Source: Leclercia pneumoniae
GTDB lineage: Bacteria; Pseudomonadota; Gammaproteobacteria; Enterobacterales; Enterobacteriaceae
Reading direction: 5' to 3'
Assembly: GCF_017348915.1 (NCBI RefSeq)
Contig: NZ_CP071383.1
Coordinates: forward strand, 3,286,001-3,350,000
DNA: 64,000 nucleotides
Of this stretch, positions 1-10,100 are shown piece by piece; positions within the stretch are counted from its first letter, which is position 1, and every line of letters begins with the position of its first letter. The notes below the pieces were generated by a model. The model was given only the letters and a program-made list of their open reading frames with translations, had not been told where the DNA came from and did not search any database. The position numbers and the translations under genes are program-made.

Positions 1-168
1 GTCGAAGAAGGAGGCGGTATCCGCTTCGGCGCATAACGCCGACGCCAGATTGCCGCCCGTACAGGACTCTGCCGTGGTGAGATACCAGCCCAGGTCAGGT
101 AAAACAGTCGCAACCTGCCGAGTGAGCTCCTTAAGTGTTTTCGCTTCGTTCCAGATATTTTCTGTCAT
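1..168 (-). CDS. CinA C-terminal/PncC-like amidase, cut by window edge
   Basis: Only the first 56 codons are inside the window. They read as the start of a CinA C-terminal domain protein. The diagnostic stretch TTAESCTGG appears near residues 32-40, as in PncC and YdeJ; in active PncC the serine of this motif deamidates nicotinamide mononucleotide. The ATG overlaps the TGA of the DUF421 gene upstream (ATGA), so the two are translationally coupled and probably share an operon. A complete paralogue, pncC, lies at 53113-53610, so this copy is additional. Its catalytic competence cannot be judged from the fragment. Confidence 0.8.
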   Translation of the reverse strand, partial: MTENIWNEAKTLKELTRQVATVLPDLGWYLTTAESCTGGNLASALCAEADTASFFD

Positions 169-617
169 GACGCACTCTCTTCAGGAATAATAGAAATATG
201 ACCATTACGTTCAAGGATGGCATATTTAATCTCTTTCAGTTCAGTAATTCCGTGGTTTTGGCGGGCGGAGACCAAAATATCGTCGCAGGAGACATCGACT
301 TTCTTCAATTTGTCATTTTGCAATTCCCCGTGCGACACCAAAATAATTGGCGAGCCATCCAGCACCGATTCCGCGCCATGAATATATTTTTTCAGCACGC
401 CAAAAAGCATATCGATCACCACCAGCGTAACAATGGTTAACATTGCTCCCGTGACGGAGAAATCATTCCCCAGCAGCGCCTGCTGGGTGGCTTCGCTGAT
501 AATTAACAGCAAGATGAGATCGAAGCTGGTCATTTGTAGCAGGGCGCGCCGCCCGGCAATTTTAAAGACCACCAGCAAGATCAAATAGATCGCCACCGCC
601 CTCAGAATCATCTCCAT
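165..617 (-). CDS. DUF421 (YetF/YcaP-like) membrane protein
   Basis: This 150-residue protein has two to three hydrophobic helices in its first 75 residues, then a small cytoplasmic domain with the DUF421 pattern (DGSPIILVSHGELQ near residues 87-100). YcaP of E. coli is longer, about 230 residues, so this is a short member of the family. The family has no firmly established biochemical role. The gene lies 9 nt after the unknown membrane protein and overlaps the CinA-like gene by 4 nt, which makes a compact three-gene minus-strand operon. Confidence 0.82.
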   Translation of the reverse strand: MEMILRAVAIYLILLVVFKIAGRRALLQMTSFDLILLLIISEATQQALLGNDFSVTGAMLTIVTLVVIDMLFGVLKKYIHGAESVLDGSPIILVSHGELQNDKLKKVDVSCDDILVSARQNHGITELKEIKYAILERNGHISIIPEESAS

Positions 618-626
618 TTCGGCCCC

Positions 627-1139
627 CTACGGATAGATAAACTGCCAGAAGCGAATGCCTGGCTCGTTATTAACGCTGACGGTGGTAACGGCTTTTCCTG
701 GCTGGTCTGGCGTGGTGTAGAGCCAGACGGTAAAGGGCTGCTGGGGGGTGACTTCGTTATAGACCAGAACGATATCTGTCCCGTCACTACGCATTTCGTC
801 AGGCTGCGGCCAGATATTTTCGGTTTCAAAATGGGTCATATAATCCTGCCCCAGCCGGAGGGTCAGGCGCTGGCTATTTTGCAGTTGCAGGGAAATTTTC
901 ACCTGTACCGGGGTTTGCAATCGACCAAAACGTTCGTAGTGCACCTGCAATATATTATTCGGGGATTTTTGTATCGTTTCGCTAAAATAGCCGTTGGAAA
1001 AAAAACCGGCCAGTGCGGCGACAACGATAATTAACAAAAAAATTAAACCGAAGCGGTGACACAGTGACTCAAACTGGAGCGCAAAGCGGTCCTCATCAAC
1101 CCCGGGGAGGGGGGATGAAGTTTCTTTTACTTTCGTCAT
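627..1139 (-). CDS. Unknown single-pass membrane protein
   Basis: I do not recognise this 170-residue protein. After about 30 charged residues there is one strong hydrophobic segment (about residues 31-51, rich in Leu, Ile, Val and Ala). The remaining 120 residues are soluble and probably periplasmic, with alternating polar and hydrophobic residues that suggest a beta-rich fold. It is the first gene of the minus-strand operon with the DUF421 and CinA-like genes. The 142 bp upstream separates it from the divergent OB-fold gene and must carry both promoters. Confidence 0.6.
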   Translation of the reverse strand: MTKVKETSSPLPGVDEDRFALQFESLCHRFGLIFLLIIVVAALAGFFSNGYFSETIQKSPNNILQVHYERFGRLQTPVQVKISLQLQNSQRLTLRLGQDYMTHFETENIWPQPDEMRSDGTDIVLVYNEVTPQQPFTVWLYTTPDQPGKAVTTVSVNNEPGIRFWQFIYP

Positions 1140-1281
1140 TTATCACCTCACCGTCTCGTTTATTAAAATTATGCAGCCAGATGATTTTTATAGATAATTT
1201 GGATTAAGACTGTTCTTGTTTGCAAAATAAAAAATAGCAACCAGGCTTAATAAGTCAAGCAAGGTAAACCAAGGAGGCAGT

Positions 1282-1674
1282 ATGAAATTATCCGTCGCAC
1301 CCTTATTATGTTGTTTTTTAATCCCGGCGGCCTGGGCCGATGATAATGGTGGACTGAAGAAAGATGCTGCTCCCCCGGCGCCCCACTCGCTGGATGAAGG
1401 CTATCGTGGCACAGAGGATGCCCGCATCATGACCGTCACGCAGGCCAAAGAGATGCACGATGGTGCCACTATCTCGCTGCGCGGGAATTTGATTGATGGC
1501 TCAGGCGGCGATAAATTTAAATTCCGCGATAAAACGGGCACCATTGATACCATTATTCCGCAAGCCGTATTTGATGGACGTACGGTAAAACCCGATCACA
1601 TGATCAGTATTAACGGCAGTCTGGATAAGAAAATGAACCCGCCAGTGGTGCGTGTGGACCATATCCAGAAATAA
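1282..1674 (+). CDS. YgiW/YdeI-family periplasmic OB-fold (BOF) protein
   Basis: This 130-residue protein has a Sec signal peptide of about 19 residues ending AWA. The mature part matches the bacterial OB-fold family of YgiW, YdeI and Vis[20 protein letters not shown], then a [10 protein letters not shown] strand pair. Members are small periplasmic proteins linked to tolerance of peroxide, cationic peptides or other envelope stress; the ligand here is unknown. A good ribosome site (AAGGAGG) precedes the ATG. It stands alone between the minus-strand DUF421 operon and the two-partner-secretion operon. Confidence 0.88.
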   Translation: MKLSVAPLLCCFLIPAAWADDNGGLKKDAAPPAPHSLDEGYRGTEDARIMTVTQAKEMHDGATISLRGNLIDGSGGDKFKFRDKTGTIDTIIPQAVFDGRTVKPDHMISINGSLDKKMNPPVVRVDHIQK

Positions 1675-1893
1675 GCCAAATTTCACTTAAGTCTTGCGCG
1701 GGTATTTCTCCCATACCCGCTAATTACTGTTGAATATATTCTTGCCGCCCTTTACCTACCAGATTTAAGGAGATTAAAACTCGGAATATTCCGGGCTTTA
1801 GGATTAATCCCTCTTTCATTCAACGCCCTTTCCTTAAACAATTTTACACAAATTCACATTGCATCCTTTTTTCTTACACGGCACGGATTTCCC

Positions 1894-3573
1894 ATGATAG
1901 CCCGACACAGTCTCGCGTTGATAATAACGACAGCCACTGGCCTGTCTTTAATGCTCCCTGCCCATGCGGCAGACCCCGAAAACCAATTCATTATTCAGCA
2001 GCAACGTCAGAGAGCATTAGAACAACAATTAACGCCGCCGGTACCGGATGTTCGCCTGTCTGAGCCGTCGTCGGGCTTTGGCCGCATCGACTTTCCCATC
2101 GAAACGCCCTGCTTTGAGATTAAACGCGTAGCGCTAAGCGGCCAGGAGGCTCTGCCGCACTGGTTACCGCTGCAGCGCATCGCCAGTCAGGCGCAAGGTC
2201 GCTGTATTGGCGGCAAAGGGATAAACCTGCTGATGAGTACCCTGCAAAACCGCATTGTCGACCACGGCTGGATAACGACCCGCGTGCTCGCCCCTTCGCA
2301 GGATCTGAAAAGCGGCACCTTAAAACTTACGATCGTGCCGGGCTATGTGCGACACGTGAAACTCACTGACGAGAGCGACGACTACATCCAGCTTTACAGC
2401 GCCTTCCCGGCTCACGAAGGCAATCTGCTGGATCTGCGTGACATTGAGCAGGGGCTGGAAAATTTACAGCGCTTGCCGACGGTGGAAGCCAATATGGAGC
2501 TGCTGCCCGGGGAGAAGCCCGGCGAGAGCGATATTGTGATTACCCGTAAGCAGCGCAAAATGTGGCGTCTGGGCCTGTCGCTGGACGATGCCGGTACCGA
2601 AACCACCGGCCGCTACCAGGGCGGCGTGACCCTGTCGCTGGACAACCCCTTCTCCCTTAGCGACCTGCTCTATTTTTCTGCCAGTCACGATCTCAATGAC
2701 AAGAGCGGCAAAGGCAGTAAAAACTACACCGCCCACTACTCGGTGCCTTTTGGCTACTGGATGCTGGGCGTAACCGGTAGCGACTATGACTACCACCAGA
2801 CCGTGGCCGGGTTGAATGGCGATTACCGCTACAGCGGCAAAAGTAAAAATCTCAACGTGCAGCTCAGCCGCGTGCTGCACCGCAGCGGCTCACAAAAAAC
2901 CACTTTCACATACGATGTGATGACCCGTGAAACCCGCAACTTTTTCGACGATACCGAAGTCGGCGTCCAGCGCCGCCAGACGGCGGCATGGCGCGTAGGG
3001 CTGGATCATCGCCATTACATCGGCCAGGCGACGCTGGATGCAGGCATCAGCTATCAACGCGGTACCCGCTGGTTTGGTGCCCAGCCAGCGCCGGAAGAGT
3101 TTTGGGGCGAGGCGACCGCCCTCAGCAAAATCACGCAGCTCAACGCTCAGCTCGATCTGCCCTTTGAGATAGGAACGCAAAACTTCCGCTACAACGTGCA
3201 GTATCTGCGCCAGATGAGCAACACCCCGCTGACGCCGCAGGATCAGTTCTCCATCGGTAACCGCTGGACCGTGCGCGGCTTCGACGGTGAGCGCACCCTG
3301 AGCGCCAGCCACGGCTGGTACGTGCGTAACGATCTGGCCTGGCGCACGCCGCTGCCGAATCAGGAACTCTATCTTGGCGCCGACTACGGCGAAGTGGGCG
3401 GTTACAGCGCAGATATTCCGGTTGGCCGCCATCTGGCGGGCGGCGTGGTCGGCCTGCGCGGGAGCGCGTTTAACACCGGTTACGATTTCTTCGCCGGTAC
3501 GCCGTTCTCGAAGCCGGACGGCTTTGAAACCAGCGATCTCACGCTCGGCTTTAACCTCAACTGGAGTTGGTGA
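1894..3573 (+). CDS. cdiB: CdiB/TpsB outer-membrane two-partner secretion transporter
   Basis: This 559-residue protein has a Sec signal peptide ending AHA near residue 25. Next comes a Gln-rich N-terminal helix segment ([11 protein letters not shown]) typical of TpsB plug helices. Two POTRA-like domains span about residues 65-220, and a 16-strand barrel domain follows. The family signature VRGF appears at about residues 459-462, and the protein ends in aromatic alternation (NLNWSW). Such proteins move one large partner exoprotein across the outer membrane. The partner is the 2588-residue protein encoded two genes downstream. The stop codon overlaps the start of the acyltransferase gene (TGATG). 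The 219 bp upstream is AT-rich and probably contains the operon promoter. Confidence 0.93.
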   Translation: MIARHSLALIITTATGLSLMLPAHAADPENQFIIQQQRQRALEQQLTPPVPDVRLSEPSSGFGRIDFPIETPCFEIKRVALSGQEALPHWLPLQRIASQAQGRCIGGKGINLLMSTLQNRIVDHGWITTRVLAPSQDLKSGTLKLTIVPGYVRHVKLTDESDDYIQLYSAFPAHEGNLLDLRDIEQGLENLQRLPTVEANMELLPGEKPGESDIVITRKQRKMWRLGLSLDDAGTETTGRYQGGVTLSLDNPFSLSDLLYFSASHDLNDKSGKGSKNYTAHYSVPFGYWMLGVTGSDYDYHQTVAGLNGDYRYSGKSKNLNVQLSRVLHRSGSQKTTFTYDVMTRETRNFFDDTEVGVQRRQTAAWRVGLDHRHYIGQATLDAGISYQRGTRWFGAQPAPEEFWGEATALSKITQLNAQLDLPFEIGTQNFRYNVQYLRQMSNTPLTPQDQFSIGNRWTVRGFDGERTLSASHGWYVRNDLAWRTPLPNQELYLGADYGEVGGYSADIPVGRHLAGGVVGLRGSAFNTGYDFFAGTPFSKPDGFETSDLTLGFNLNWSW

Positions 3574-4121
3574 TGCGCATCGGAAACCTGGAGATCAAAG
3601 CGCCGCTGATCCTCGGCGGGGAAGAGAGTGAAGCCGAAGTGCTGGGGGCCACCGTCTGGCTGTGGATGCACTCCCCGATGCACCGGGATGCCCCGCTGCA
3701 TGCCCTGCCGACGTTGCTCTTACCCATTATCAAGCGCCGTCAGTATGTGCTGATCGCCGAAGGGGATCGGCCGGTTTTCTTCCTCAGTTGGGCGTGGCTG
3801 AACGAGGAGTCAGAGGCGCGCTATCTGACGCGCGCTTCCATTGAGATGCCGGAGGAGGACTGGGATAGCGGCGACCGAATCTGGTTTTGCGACTGGATCG
3901 CCCCCTTTGGGCACACCGCCGCGATGTCAGCCCTGATCCGCCGCGATATTTTCCCCGATCACGTCTTGCGCGCGCTTTATCACCGGGGCGCCGAGCGCGG
4001 CAAGCGCGTGATGACGTTCCACGGCGATCGCGTCAGCCGGGAACAAGCAAGAGTCTGGCAACAGCAACACCCGCTCGCCGTCAACCTGCCGGAAGCGTTT
4101 AAAGGAACGAACCATGAATAA
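3573..4121 (+). CDS. cdiC: HlyC-type toxin-activating lysine acyltransferase (CdiC-like)
   Basis: This 182-residue protein belongs to the RTX-toxin acyltransferase family of HlyC, which transfers a fatty acyl group from acyl carrier protein to internal lysines of a toxin. Both catalytic landmarks are present: a His in SPMHRD (His37, equivalent to HlyC His23) and an Asp in WFCDWIAPFG (Asp107, equivalent to Asp92). The ATG at 3573 shares its A with the cdiB stop, and the 3' end overlaps the start of cdiA by 8 nt, so all three genes are coupled. A B-C-A order with an acyltransferase is known from a subset of CDI loci. The obvious substrate is the downstream exoprotein, but the modified lysines cannot be identified by eye. 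Confidence 0.9.
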   Translation: MRIGNLEIKAPLILGGEESEAEVLGATVWLWMHSPMHRDAPLHALPTLLLPIIKRRQYVLIAEGDRPVFFLSWAWLNEESEARYLTRASIEMPEEDWDSGDRIWFCDWIAPFGHTAAMSALIRRDIFPDHVLRALYHRGAERGKRVMTFHGDRVSREQARVWQQQHPLAVNLPEAFKGTNHE

Positions 4122-7100
4122 GAACCTCTACCGAATTGTCTTTAACAAAGCGCGCGGCATGCTGATGGTGGTGGCGGATATCGCCCGCTCTGGCCGCGCC
4201 GGTTCGTCCCGCGCTTCCGGTATTGGTCATACCCATAGCCGACTGATTGGCAAAGTCAGTGCCATCAGCTTTGGGCTCTGGCTGGCGATGGGGGCGATTC
4301 AGCCTGCGCAGGCCAACATCGTGGCCAATACCGGCGCGCCAAAAAATCAACAGCCGACGGTGATTAACAGCGCCAACGGCACACCGCAGGTGAATATCCA
4401 GACGCCATCGAAAGCAGGCGTTTCACGCAACAGTTACACCCAGTTTGATGTGGATAAAAAAGGGGCCATCCTCAATAACTCCCACAAAAACGTGCAGACC
4501 AATCTGGGCGGCATGGTGGCGGGCAACCCATGGCTGGCGCGCGGCGAAGCCAAAGTGATCCTGAACGAGGTCAGCGCCCGCGATCCGAGCAAGCTGAACG
4601 GCATGATTGAGGTCGCCGGGCAAAAAGCGCAGGTGGTGATTGCCAACCCGGCGGGCATTACCTGTAGTGGCTGCGGCTTTATCAACGCCAACCGCGCTAC
4701 CCTGACCACCGGTCAGGCGCAGATGAAAGATGGCAACCTCACCGGTTTCAAAGTGGATCGCGGTGAAGTGGTGGTCGAAGGGGCCGGGATGGACACCTCC
4801 GGCGCCGATTACACCGACATTATCGCCCGCTCGGTCAAGGTAAACGCCGGGCTGTGGGCCAGGGATCTGAAAGTGACTACCGGGCGTAACACGGTCAGCG
4901 CCGCGCATGACAAGATCGAAAAAGGGAGCGATGACCCCGCCACGCGCCCACAGCTGGCCGTGGATGTCGCCAGTCTGGGCGGCATGTACGCAGGCAAAAT
5001 CCGCATGGTCGGCACCGAGCGCGGCGTGGGCGTGCGTAACGCCGGAGCGATAGGCGCGCAGGCAGGCAGCGTCACCCTCACTGCTGATGGTCGCATCGAG
5101 AACAGCGGCACCGTCCGTGCCAGCGACAACGTCAGCGTACAGACCGCTGGCGCGTTTACCAACACCGGCGTGCTGACGGCGGCGAACAACGTACAGGCGA
5201 AAGCCGGAAGCCTCACCAGCAGCAAAGAGAGCGTGCTGGCGGCCGGGGTGAAAAATAACGGCCAACTCGCGGATGCCGGAAACCTGACGCTTACGACCAG
5301 CGGACAGTTGACAGCCGCAGGGCAGACGCTGGCGGGCGGTGACCTGAGCGCCAGCGGCCAGGGGGTGGACATGCGCGGCAGCCAGACCCAGGGCAAGCGC
5401 GTCACCCTGAACGGCGGCGCAGGCGATGTGAAAACCGCCAGCGCGAAAGTGAGCGCCCGCGAGCTGAACGTGCGCACCAGCAAGTTGCTCGATAACCGTG
5501 ACGGTACGCTCAGCGCCGACACCCTCAGGATCAGCGCGCATGATATCGCCAACCAGCGGGGGAAACTGATTCAGAGCGGTAGCGGCACCCTGGCGGTGGC
5601 GCTACCCGGCAGCATTGATAATCAGCAGGGGCAGATTGGTGCGGCGTCCGGCGTCAACCTGAAGGCAAGCAGCCTCAATAACACCGCAGGCCAGATTGTC
5701 GCGGCCGCCGGGAAAAACCGGCTTGAGGCTGGCGAGTTGAATAACCAGCAAGGCCTGATTTCTGCCACCACCGGCGACGGCGAGATCGTTAGCCAGCAGG
5801 CCATTAACAACCGTCAGGGGCGTATTGAGGCGGCGAAAACTCAGCGCATCGAGGCGACAGGGATAAATAACCAGCAGGGAGTGATGGTCGCCGACGACGC
5901 CTCCCTGGCCCTGAATGGCGGCACGCTGGATAACCAGGCGGGCTCCCTGCTCGCATTAGGGTCGCTGACCCTGTCGAGCGGTGCGCTGAATAACCAGGGC
6001 GGCTTCCTGGCCAGCGATGGCGACTTCACCCTGACGAGCGGTAATATCACCAACACGGAGGGCCAGATTGGGGCGAATCAACGCCTCAACGCGACCTTCA
6101 CCACCCTGAGTAACGCCGGCGGCTCGGTCAAATCGGCGGGCGATATGAGCCTGAACGGTGGCCTGCTGGATAACAGCAGCGGGACCACCCTCTCCGGCGC
6201 CAGCCTCACCTTTACGGGCGACGCGCTTGATAACCGCAATGGCGGGCGTCTGATTGGCATGGCGGATAGCGAACTGCATACCGCGAGCCTCCAGAACGGA
6301 GGTGGACAGATCCAGAGCGTGGGCGATTTGCTGATCGATGGCGCACAGGGCATGGTGGATAACGCCTCTGGCCTGATCCGGGGCGGCAAAGCGGTCACGC
6401 TTAACGCCCTGAACTTCGTCAACCAGAACACGCTGGGTGACAACCAGGGGCTGGAGGGGCAGAACGTCACCCTCAATACCGGGGATCTCGACAACCAGAG
6501 CGGCATCATTCTGGCCAGCAATGACCTGCTGATTCGCAATAACGGCGTGTTGAATAACAGCGCCGGGGCCCTCTCCTCCTCCAACAGTCTGGAGGTGAGC
6601 GGCGCGGCGCTGAACCTGATGAATGGCGGCGGCACCCTGAAAGCTGGCAAAAACCTTAACGTCCAGGCGCAGTCGCTCGATGCCAGCGGCCAACTGTTGT
6701 CGCTGGGGGATATGACGCTTAGCAGCGCCAACGGCGTTAATAACAGCGGCGAGACGATTGCCAACGGCAACCTCACCTTTGCGACACCAGGCGATTTTAT
6801 CAACAGCGGCAAGCTGATGGCGGGCAGCGCCCTGAACGTACAGAGCGCCGGGCTCACCAACCTTGCCAGCGGCGAAATCAACGCCGGCAGCAACACCCTC
6901 ACCGCTACCGGTAGCGTAATCAACTACGGCCTGATTGACGGGATCCACACCCGCATTAACGCCGACACGCTGAACAATATCGGCACCGGGCGTATCTACG
7001 GCGATGCGGTAGACGTCAATGCCATCACCTTTAACAACCTGGCTGAAAATGGCACGGCGGCGACGCTGGCCGGGCGTGAGCGGGTGGATCTCGGCGTGCA

Positions 7101-10100
7101 GACGCTGAACAACGTTGCACATAGCCTGATTTACAGCGCGGGCTCGCTGCTGATTGGCGGTTCGCTGGATGCCAACGGCGCCGCCACCGGGCGCGCGGGC
7201 ACCATTAACAACCACAGCGCAACCATTGAGTCTGCGGGCGATATGGCTATTGCGGCCTCGCAAATCAACAATATTAACGATCACTTCAGCACCGAAGTGG
7301 TACGGGTGTCGCAAGAAGATCGCACCGAGTATCAACACCGCGGCTCAACCACCCGCTGGGAGGCGGGCCAGGAGGGGGTTGAGGTGAATGATAGATCTGC
7401 CGATGGTCTGCGTAACCTCAGCACGCCAGACAAGCCCGGCGGCGGTCACGACAACTTTAATCAGTACAACTACACCCGCACCATCGACGAAACGCGCATT
7501 AAAGAGAGCGATCCGGCGAAGATCCTCGCCGGTGGTAATCTACAGCTCACCGGCGACAAGCTCTTTAACGACAAGAGCCAGGTCATTGCCGGCGGAACGC
7601 TGCTGATCGACCAGTTGGGCACCGTACAGAATGACGATGTAACGGGCGAACGCCACATCACCGATAACGGCACCGTTACCCACTACTATCGTATTCGTCA
7701 TAAAGGTGACGATGAGCAAGGTCGTAGCAAGACCGCTTACACACCGCCGACCGAGATTCAAAGCATTGCCCTGAAGCCAGGCCAGCTGGTGAGCAACGGC
7801 AGCGTTGAGGGAAGCCAGCTTAGCATCACGCCGCTGGTGTTAACGGGCACGGATGTGGCCATCGGTCGGGCGAACGCCATCACCGTTTCACCGGGGCAAC
7901 CCGTCACCCCACCGGCCGGGCAGCAGTTTGAAGTGACGCCCGCGGACGGCATTATCCGCATCATCGGGCCGAATACGACTCTGCCCGATAACAGCCTCTT
8001 TAACGTTAACCCTTCGGCGGACGTGCCGTATCTGGTCGAAACCGACCCGCGCTTCACCAACGAGCGCGAGTGGCTGGGCAGCGACTATATGCAGCGCGCC
8101 TTTACGCAGGATGGCGACACCACGCTGAAACGGCTGGGCGATGGTTATTACGAGCAGCGGCTGGTACGCGAGCAAGTGGTTGGCATTACCGGGCAGCGTT
8201 ATCTGGACGGCTACAGCAACGATGAAGAGCAGTTCAAATCGCTGATGGACAAAGGCATCACCTTCGGCAAACAGTACGACCTGAAAATCGGCGTGGCGCT
8301 GACGCCGGAACAGATGGCGCTGCTCACCGGGGATATCGTCTGGCTGGTGAATACCCGCGTGAAGATGCCGGACGGGTCAATGGAGAACGTGCTGGTACCG
8401 CAGGTTTACGCCAAAGTGAAACCGGGCGATATCGACGGCTCCGGGGCGCTGATTGCCGGGAACAACGTGTCGATGAAGCTGAATGGCGACCTGTTTAACA
8501 GCGGAACCATTGCCGGGCGTAAAGTCCTGCAGCTGGATGCGAACAACATTACCAACCAGTCCGGCACCCTTCTGGGGAACGACGTTAGCCTGACGGCCCG
8601 CACCGATATCATCAACACCGGTGGCGCGATCGTGGGCGGAAACAGCGTGCTGGCGAGCGCCGGGCGTGACATCACCCTCACCTCGACCACGACCAGCGCC
8701 CAGAGCGAGAACGGCGAAAACAGCTTTGCCCGTACCAACATCAAGAGCGTTTCGGGTATTTATGTCCAGGGTGACGACGGCAAGCTTGCGCTGCAATCTG
8801 GCCGTGATATCACTCTGACCGGCGCGCAGGTCATTGCCAGCGGTGAGAATGGCAAAGCGCAGCTGGTTGCCGGACGTGATGTGAACCTGAATACGGTCAC
8901 CACCGCCCGCAGCGACAACCTGATCTGGGATGCGGACAACAGTCTGAAACAGCGCAGCCAGGAGCAGACCGGGAGCATCGTCAACGGTACCGGGGGCGTC
9001 ATCGTCTCGGCGGGTAATGACATCAACGCACGGGGCGCCAGCATGCGTTCTGACGGTGCGCTGACGCTGGCGGCGCAGCGCAATATCACGCTCGAAGGCG
9101 TGCTTAACGAAGATCAGCTCGACGAACGCCATAAAGTGGTGGGCGGCAATGGCTGGCTGTCGAAAACCACCACCAAAACCCGTGATACCGTAGATAACCA
9201 GAGCGTACAGGGCAGCGAACTGAGCGCCGGTTCAGTGAACATTGCCGCCGGTAACAACCTCACCGTGGCGGGCAGCGCCGTGGTAGGCACTGACGATGTG
9301 GCGCTGCGTGCTGGTAATGATCTGACGCTCACCAGCATGGGCGGGCGCCAGAACGAAACGCATCTTAAAGAAGAGAAAAAATCGGGGCTGATGTCCTCCG
9401 GCGGCATCGGCTTTACGGTGGGGTCGCGTAAAGAGACCGTTGATCAGGCCAGCCAGGCGCTGGCAGGCCAGGGGACGACGGTGGGTAGCCTGCAGGGTGA
9501 TACGGTACTGATTGCCGGTAATGATTACCGCCAGACCGGAAGCACCGTCTCTTCGCCGAACGGCAACGTAGGGATTCAGGGCAAAAACGTCACCATCGAA
9601 GCGGCAGAAAATACTTATGCCTCCCAGTATAAACGCACGGTTGAACAGAAAGGCCTTACCCTCGCTGTTAACGTGCCGGTGGTGTCAGCCCTGCAGAGCG
9701 TGCTGAACGCCACGAAGACCGTTGGCCAAAGCAACGACGACCGTATCAATATGCTCGCCGCCGCGAATGCGGCCTGGGATAGCGCCCGCGCGGCCAGCAC
9801 CATGATGAACGCAGCCCAGGGCGTGATGACAGACGGTGCGCAGGCGGTGGCGCAAAACGTCAGCGTCTCCTTAACCTATGGTCAGAGCAAGCAGACCAAC
9901 ACCGAAACCACGGACAGCACCTCCGCGCTGGCGAGTAAGGTCAATGCCGGCAATAAGGCGGTGGTCGTGGCCACCGGCGGCGAGCAGTCGGATATCAATA
10001 TCATCGGTTCCGACGTTAGCGGTAAGCAGGGCACGACCCTGTTCGCCGACAACGACATCAATATCCTCGCCGCTGAGCAGCAACGACATAACCGTTCGGA

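Noticed and set aside
5956-7338. 460-codon minus-strand ORF inside cdiA
   Set aside because: It is a shadow of the repetitive, GC-rich FHA repeats. Its product is low-complexity Ala/Val/Gly/Arg without any domain, and the plus frame is clearly coding.
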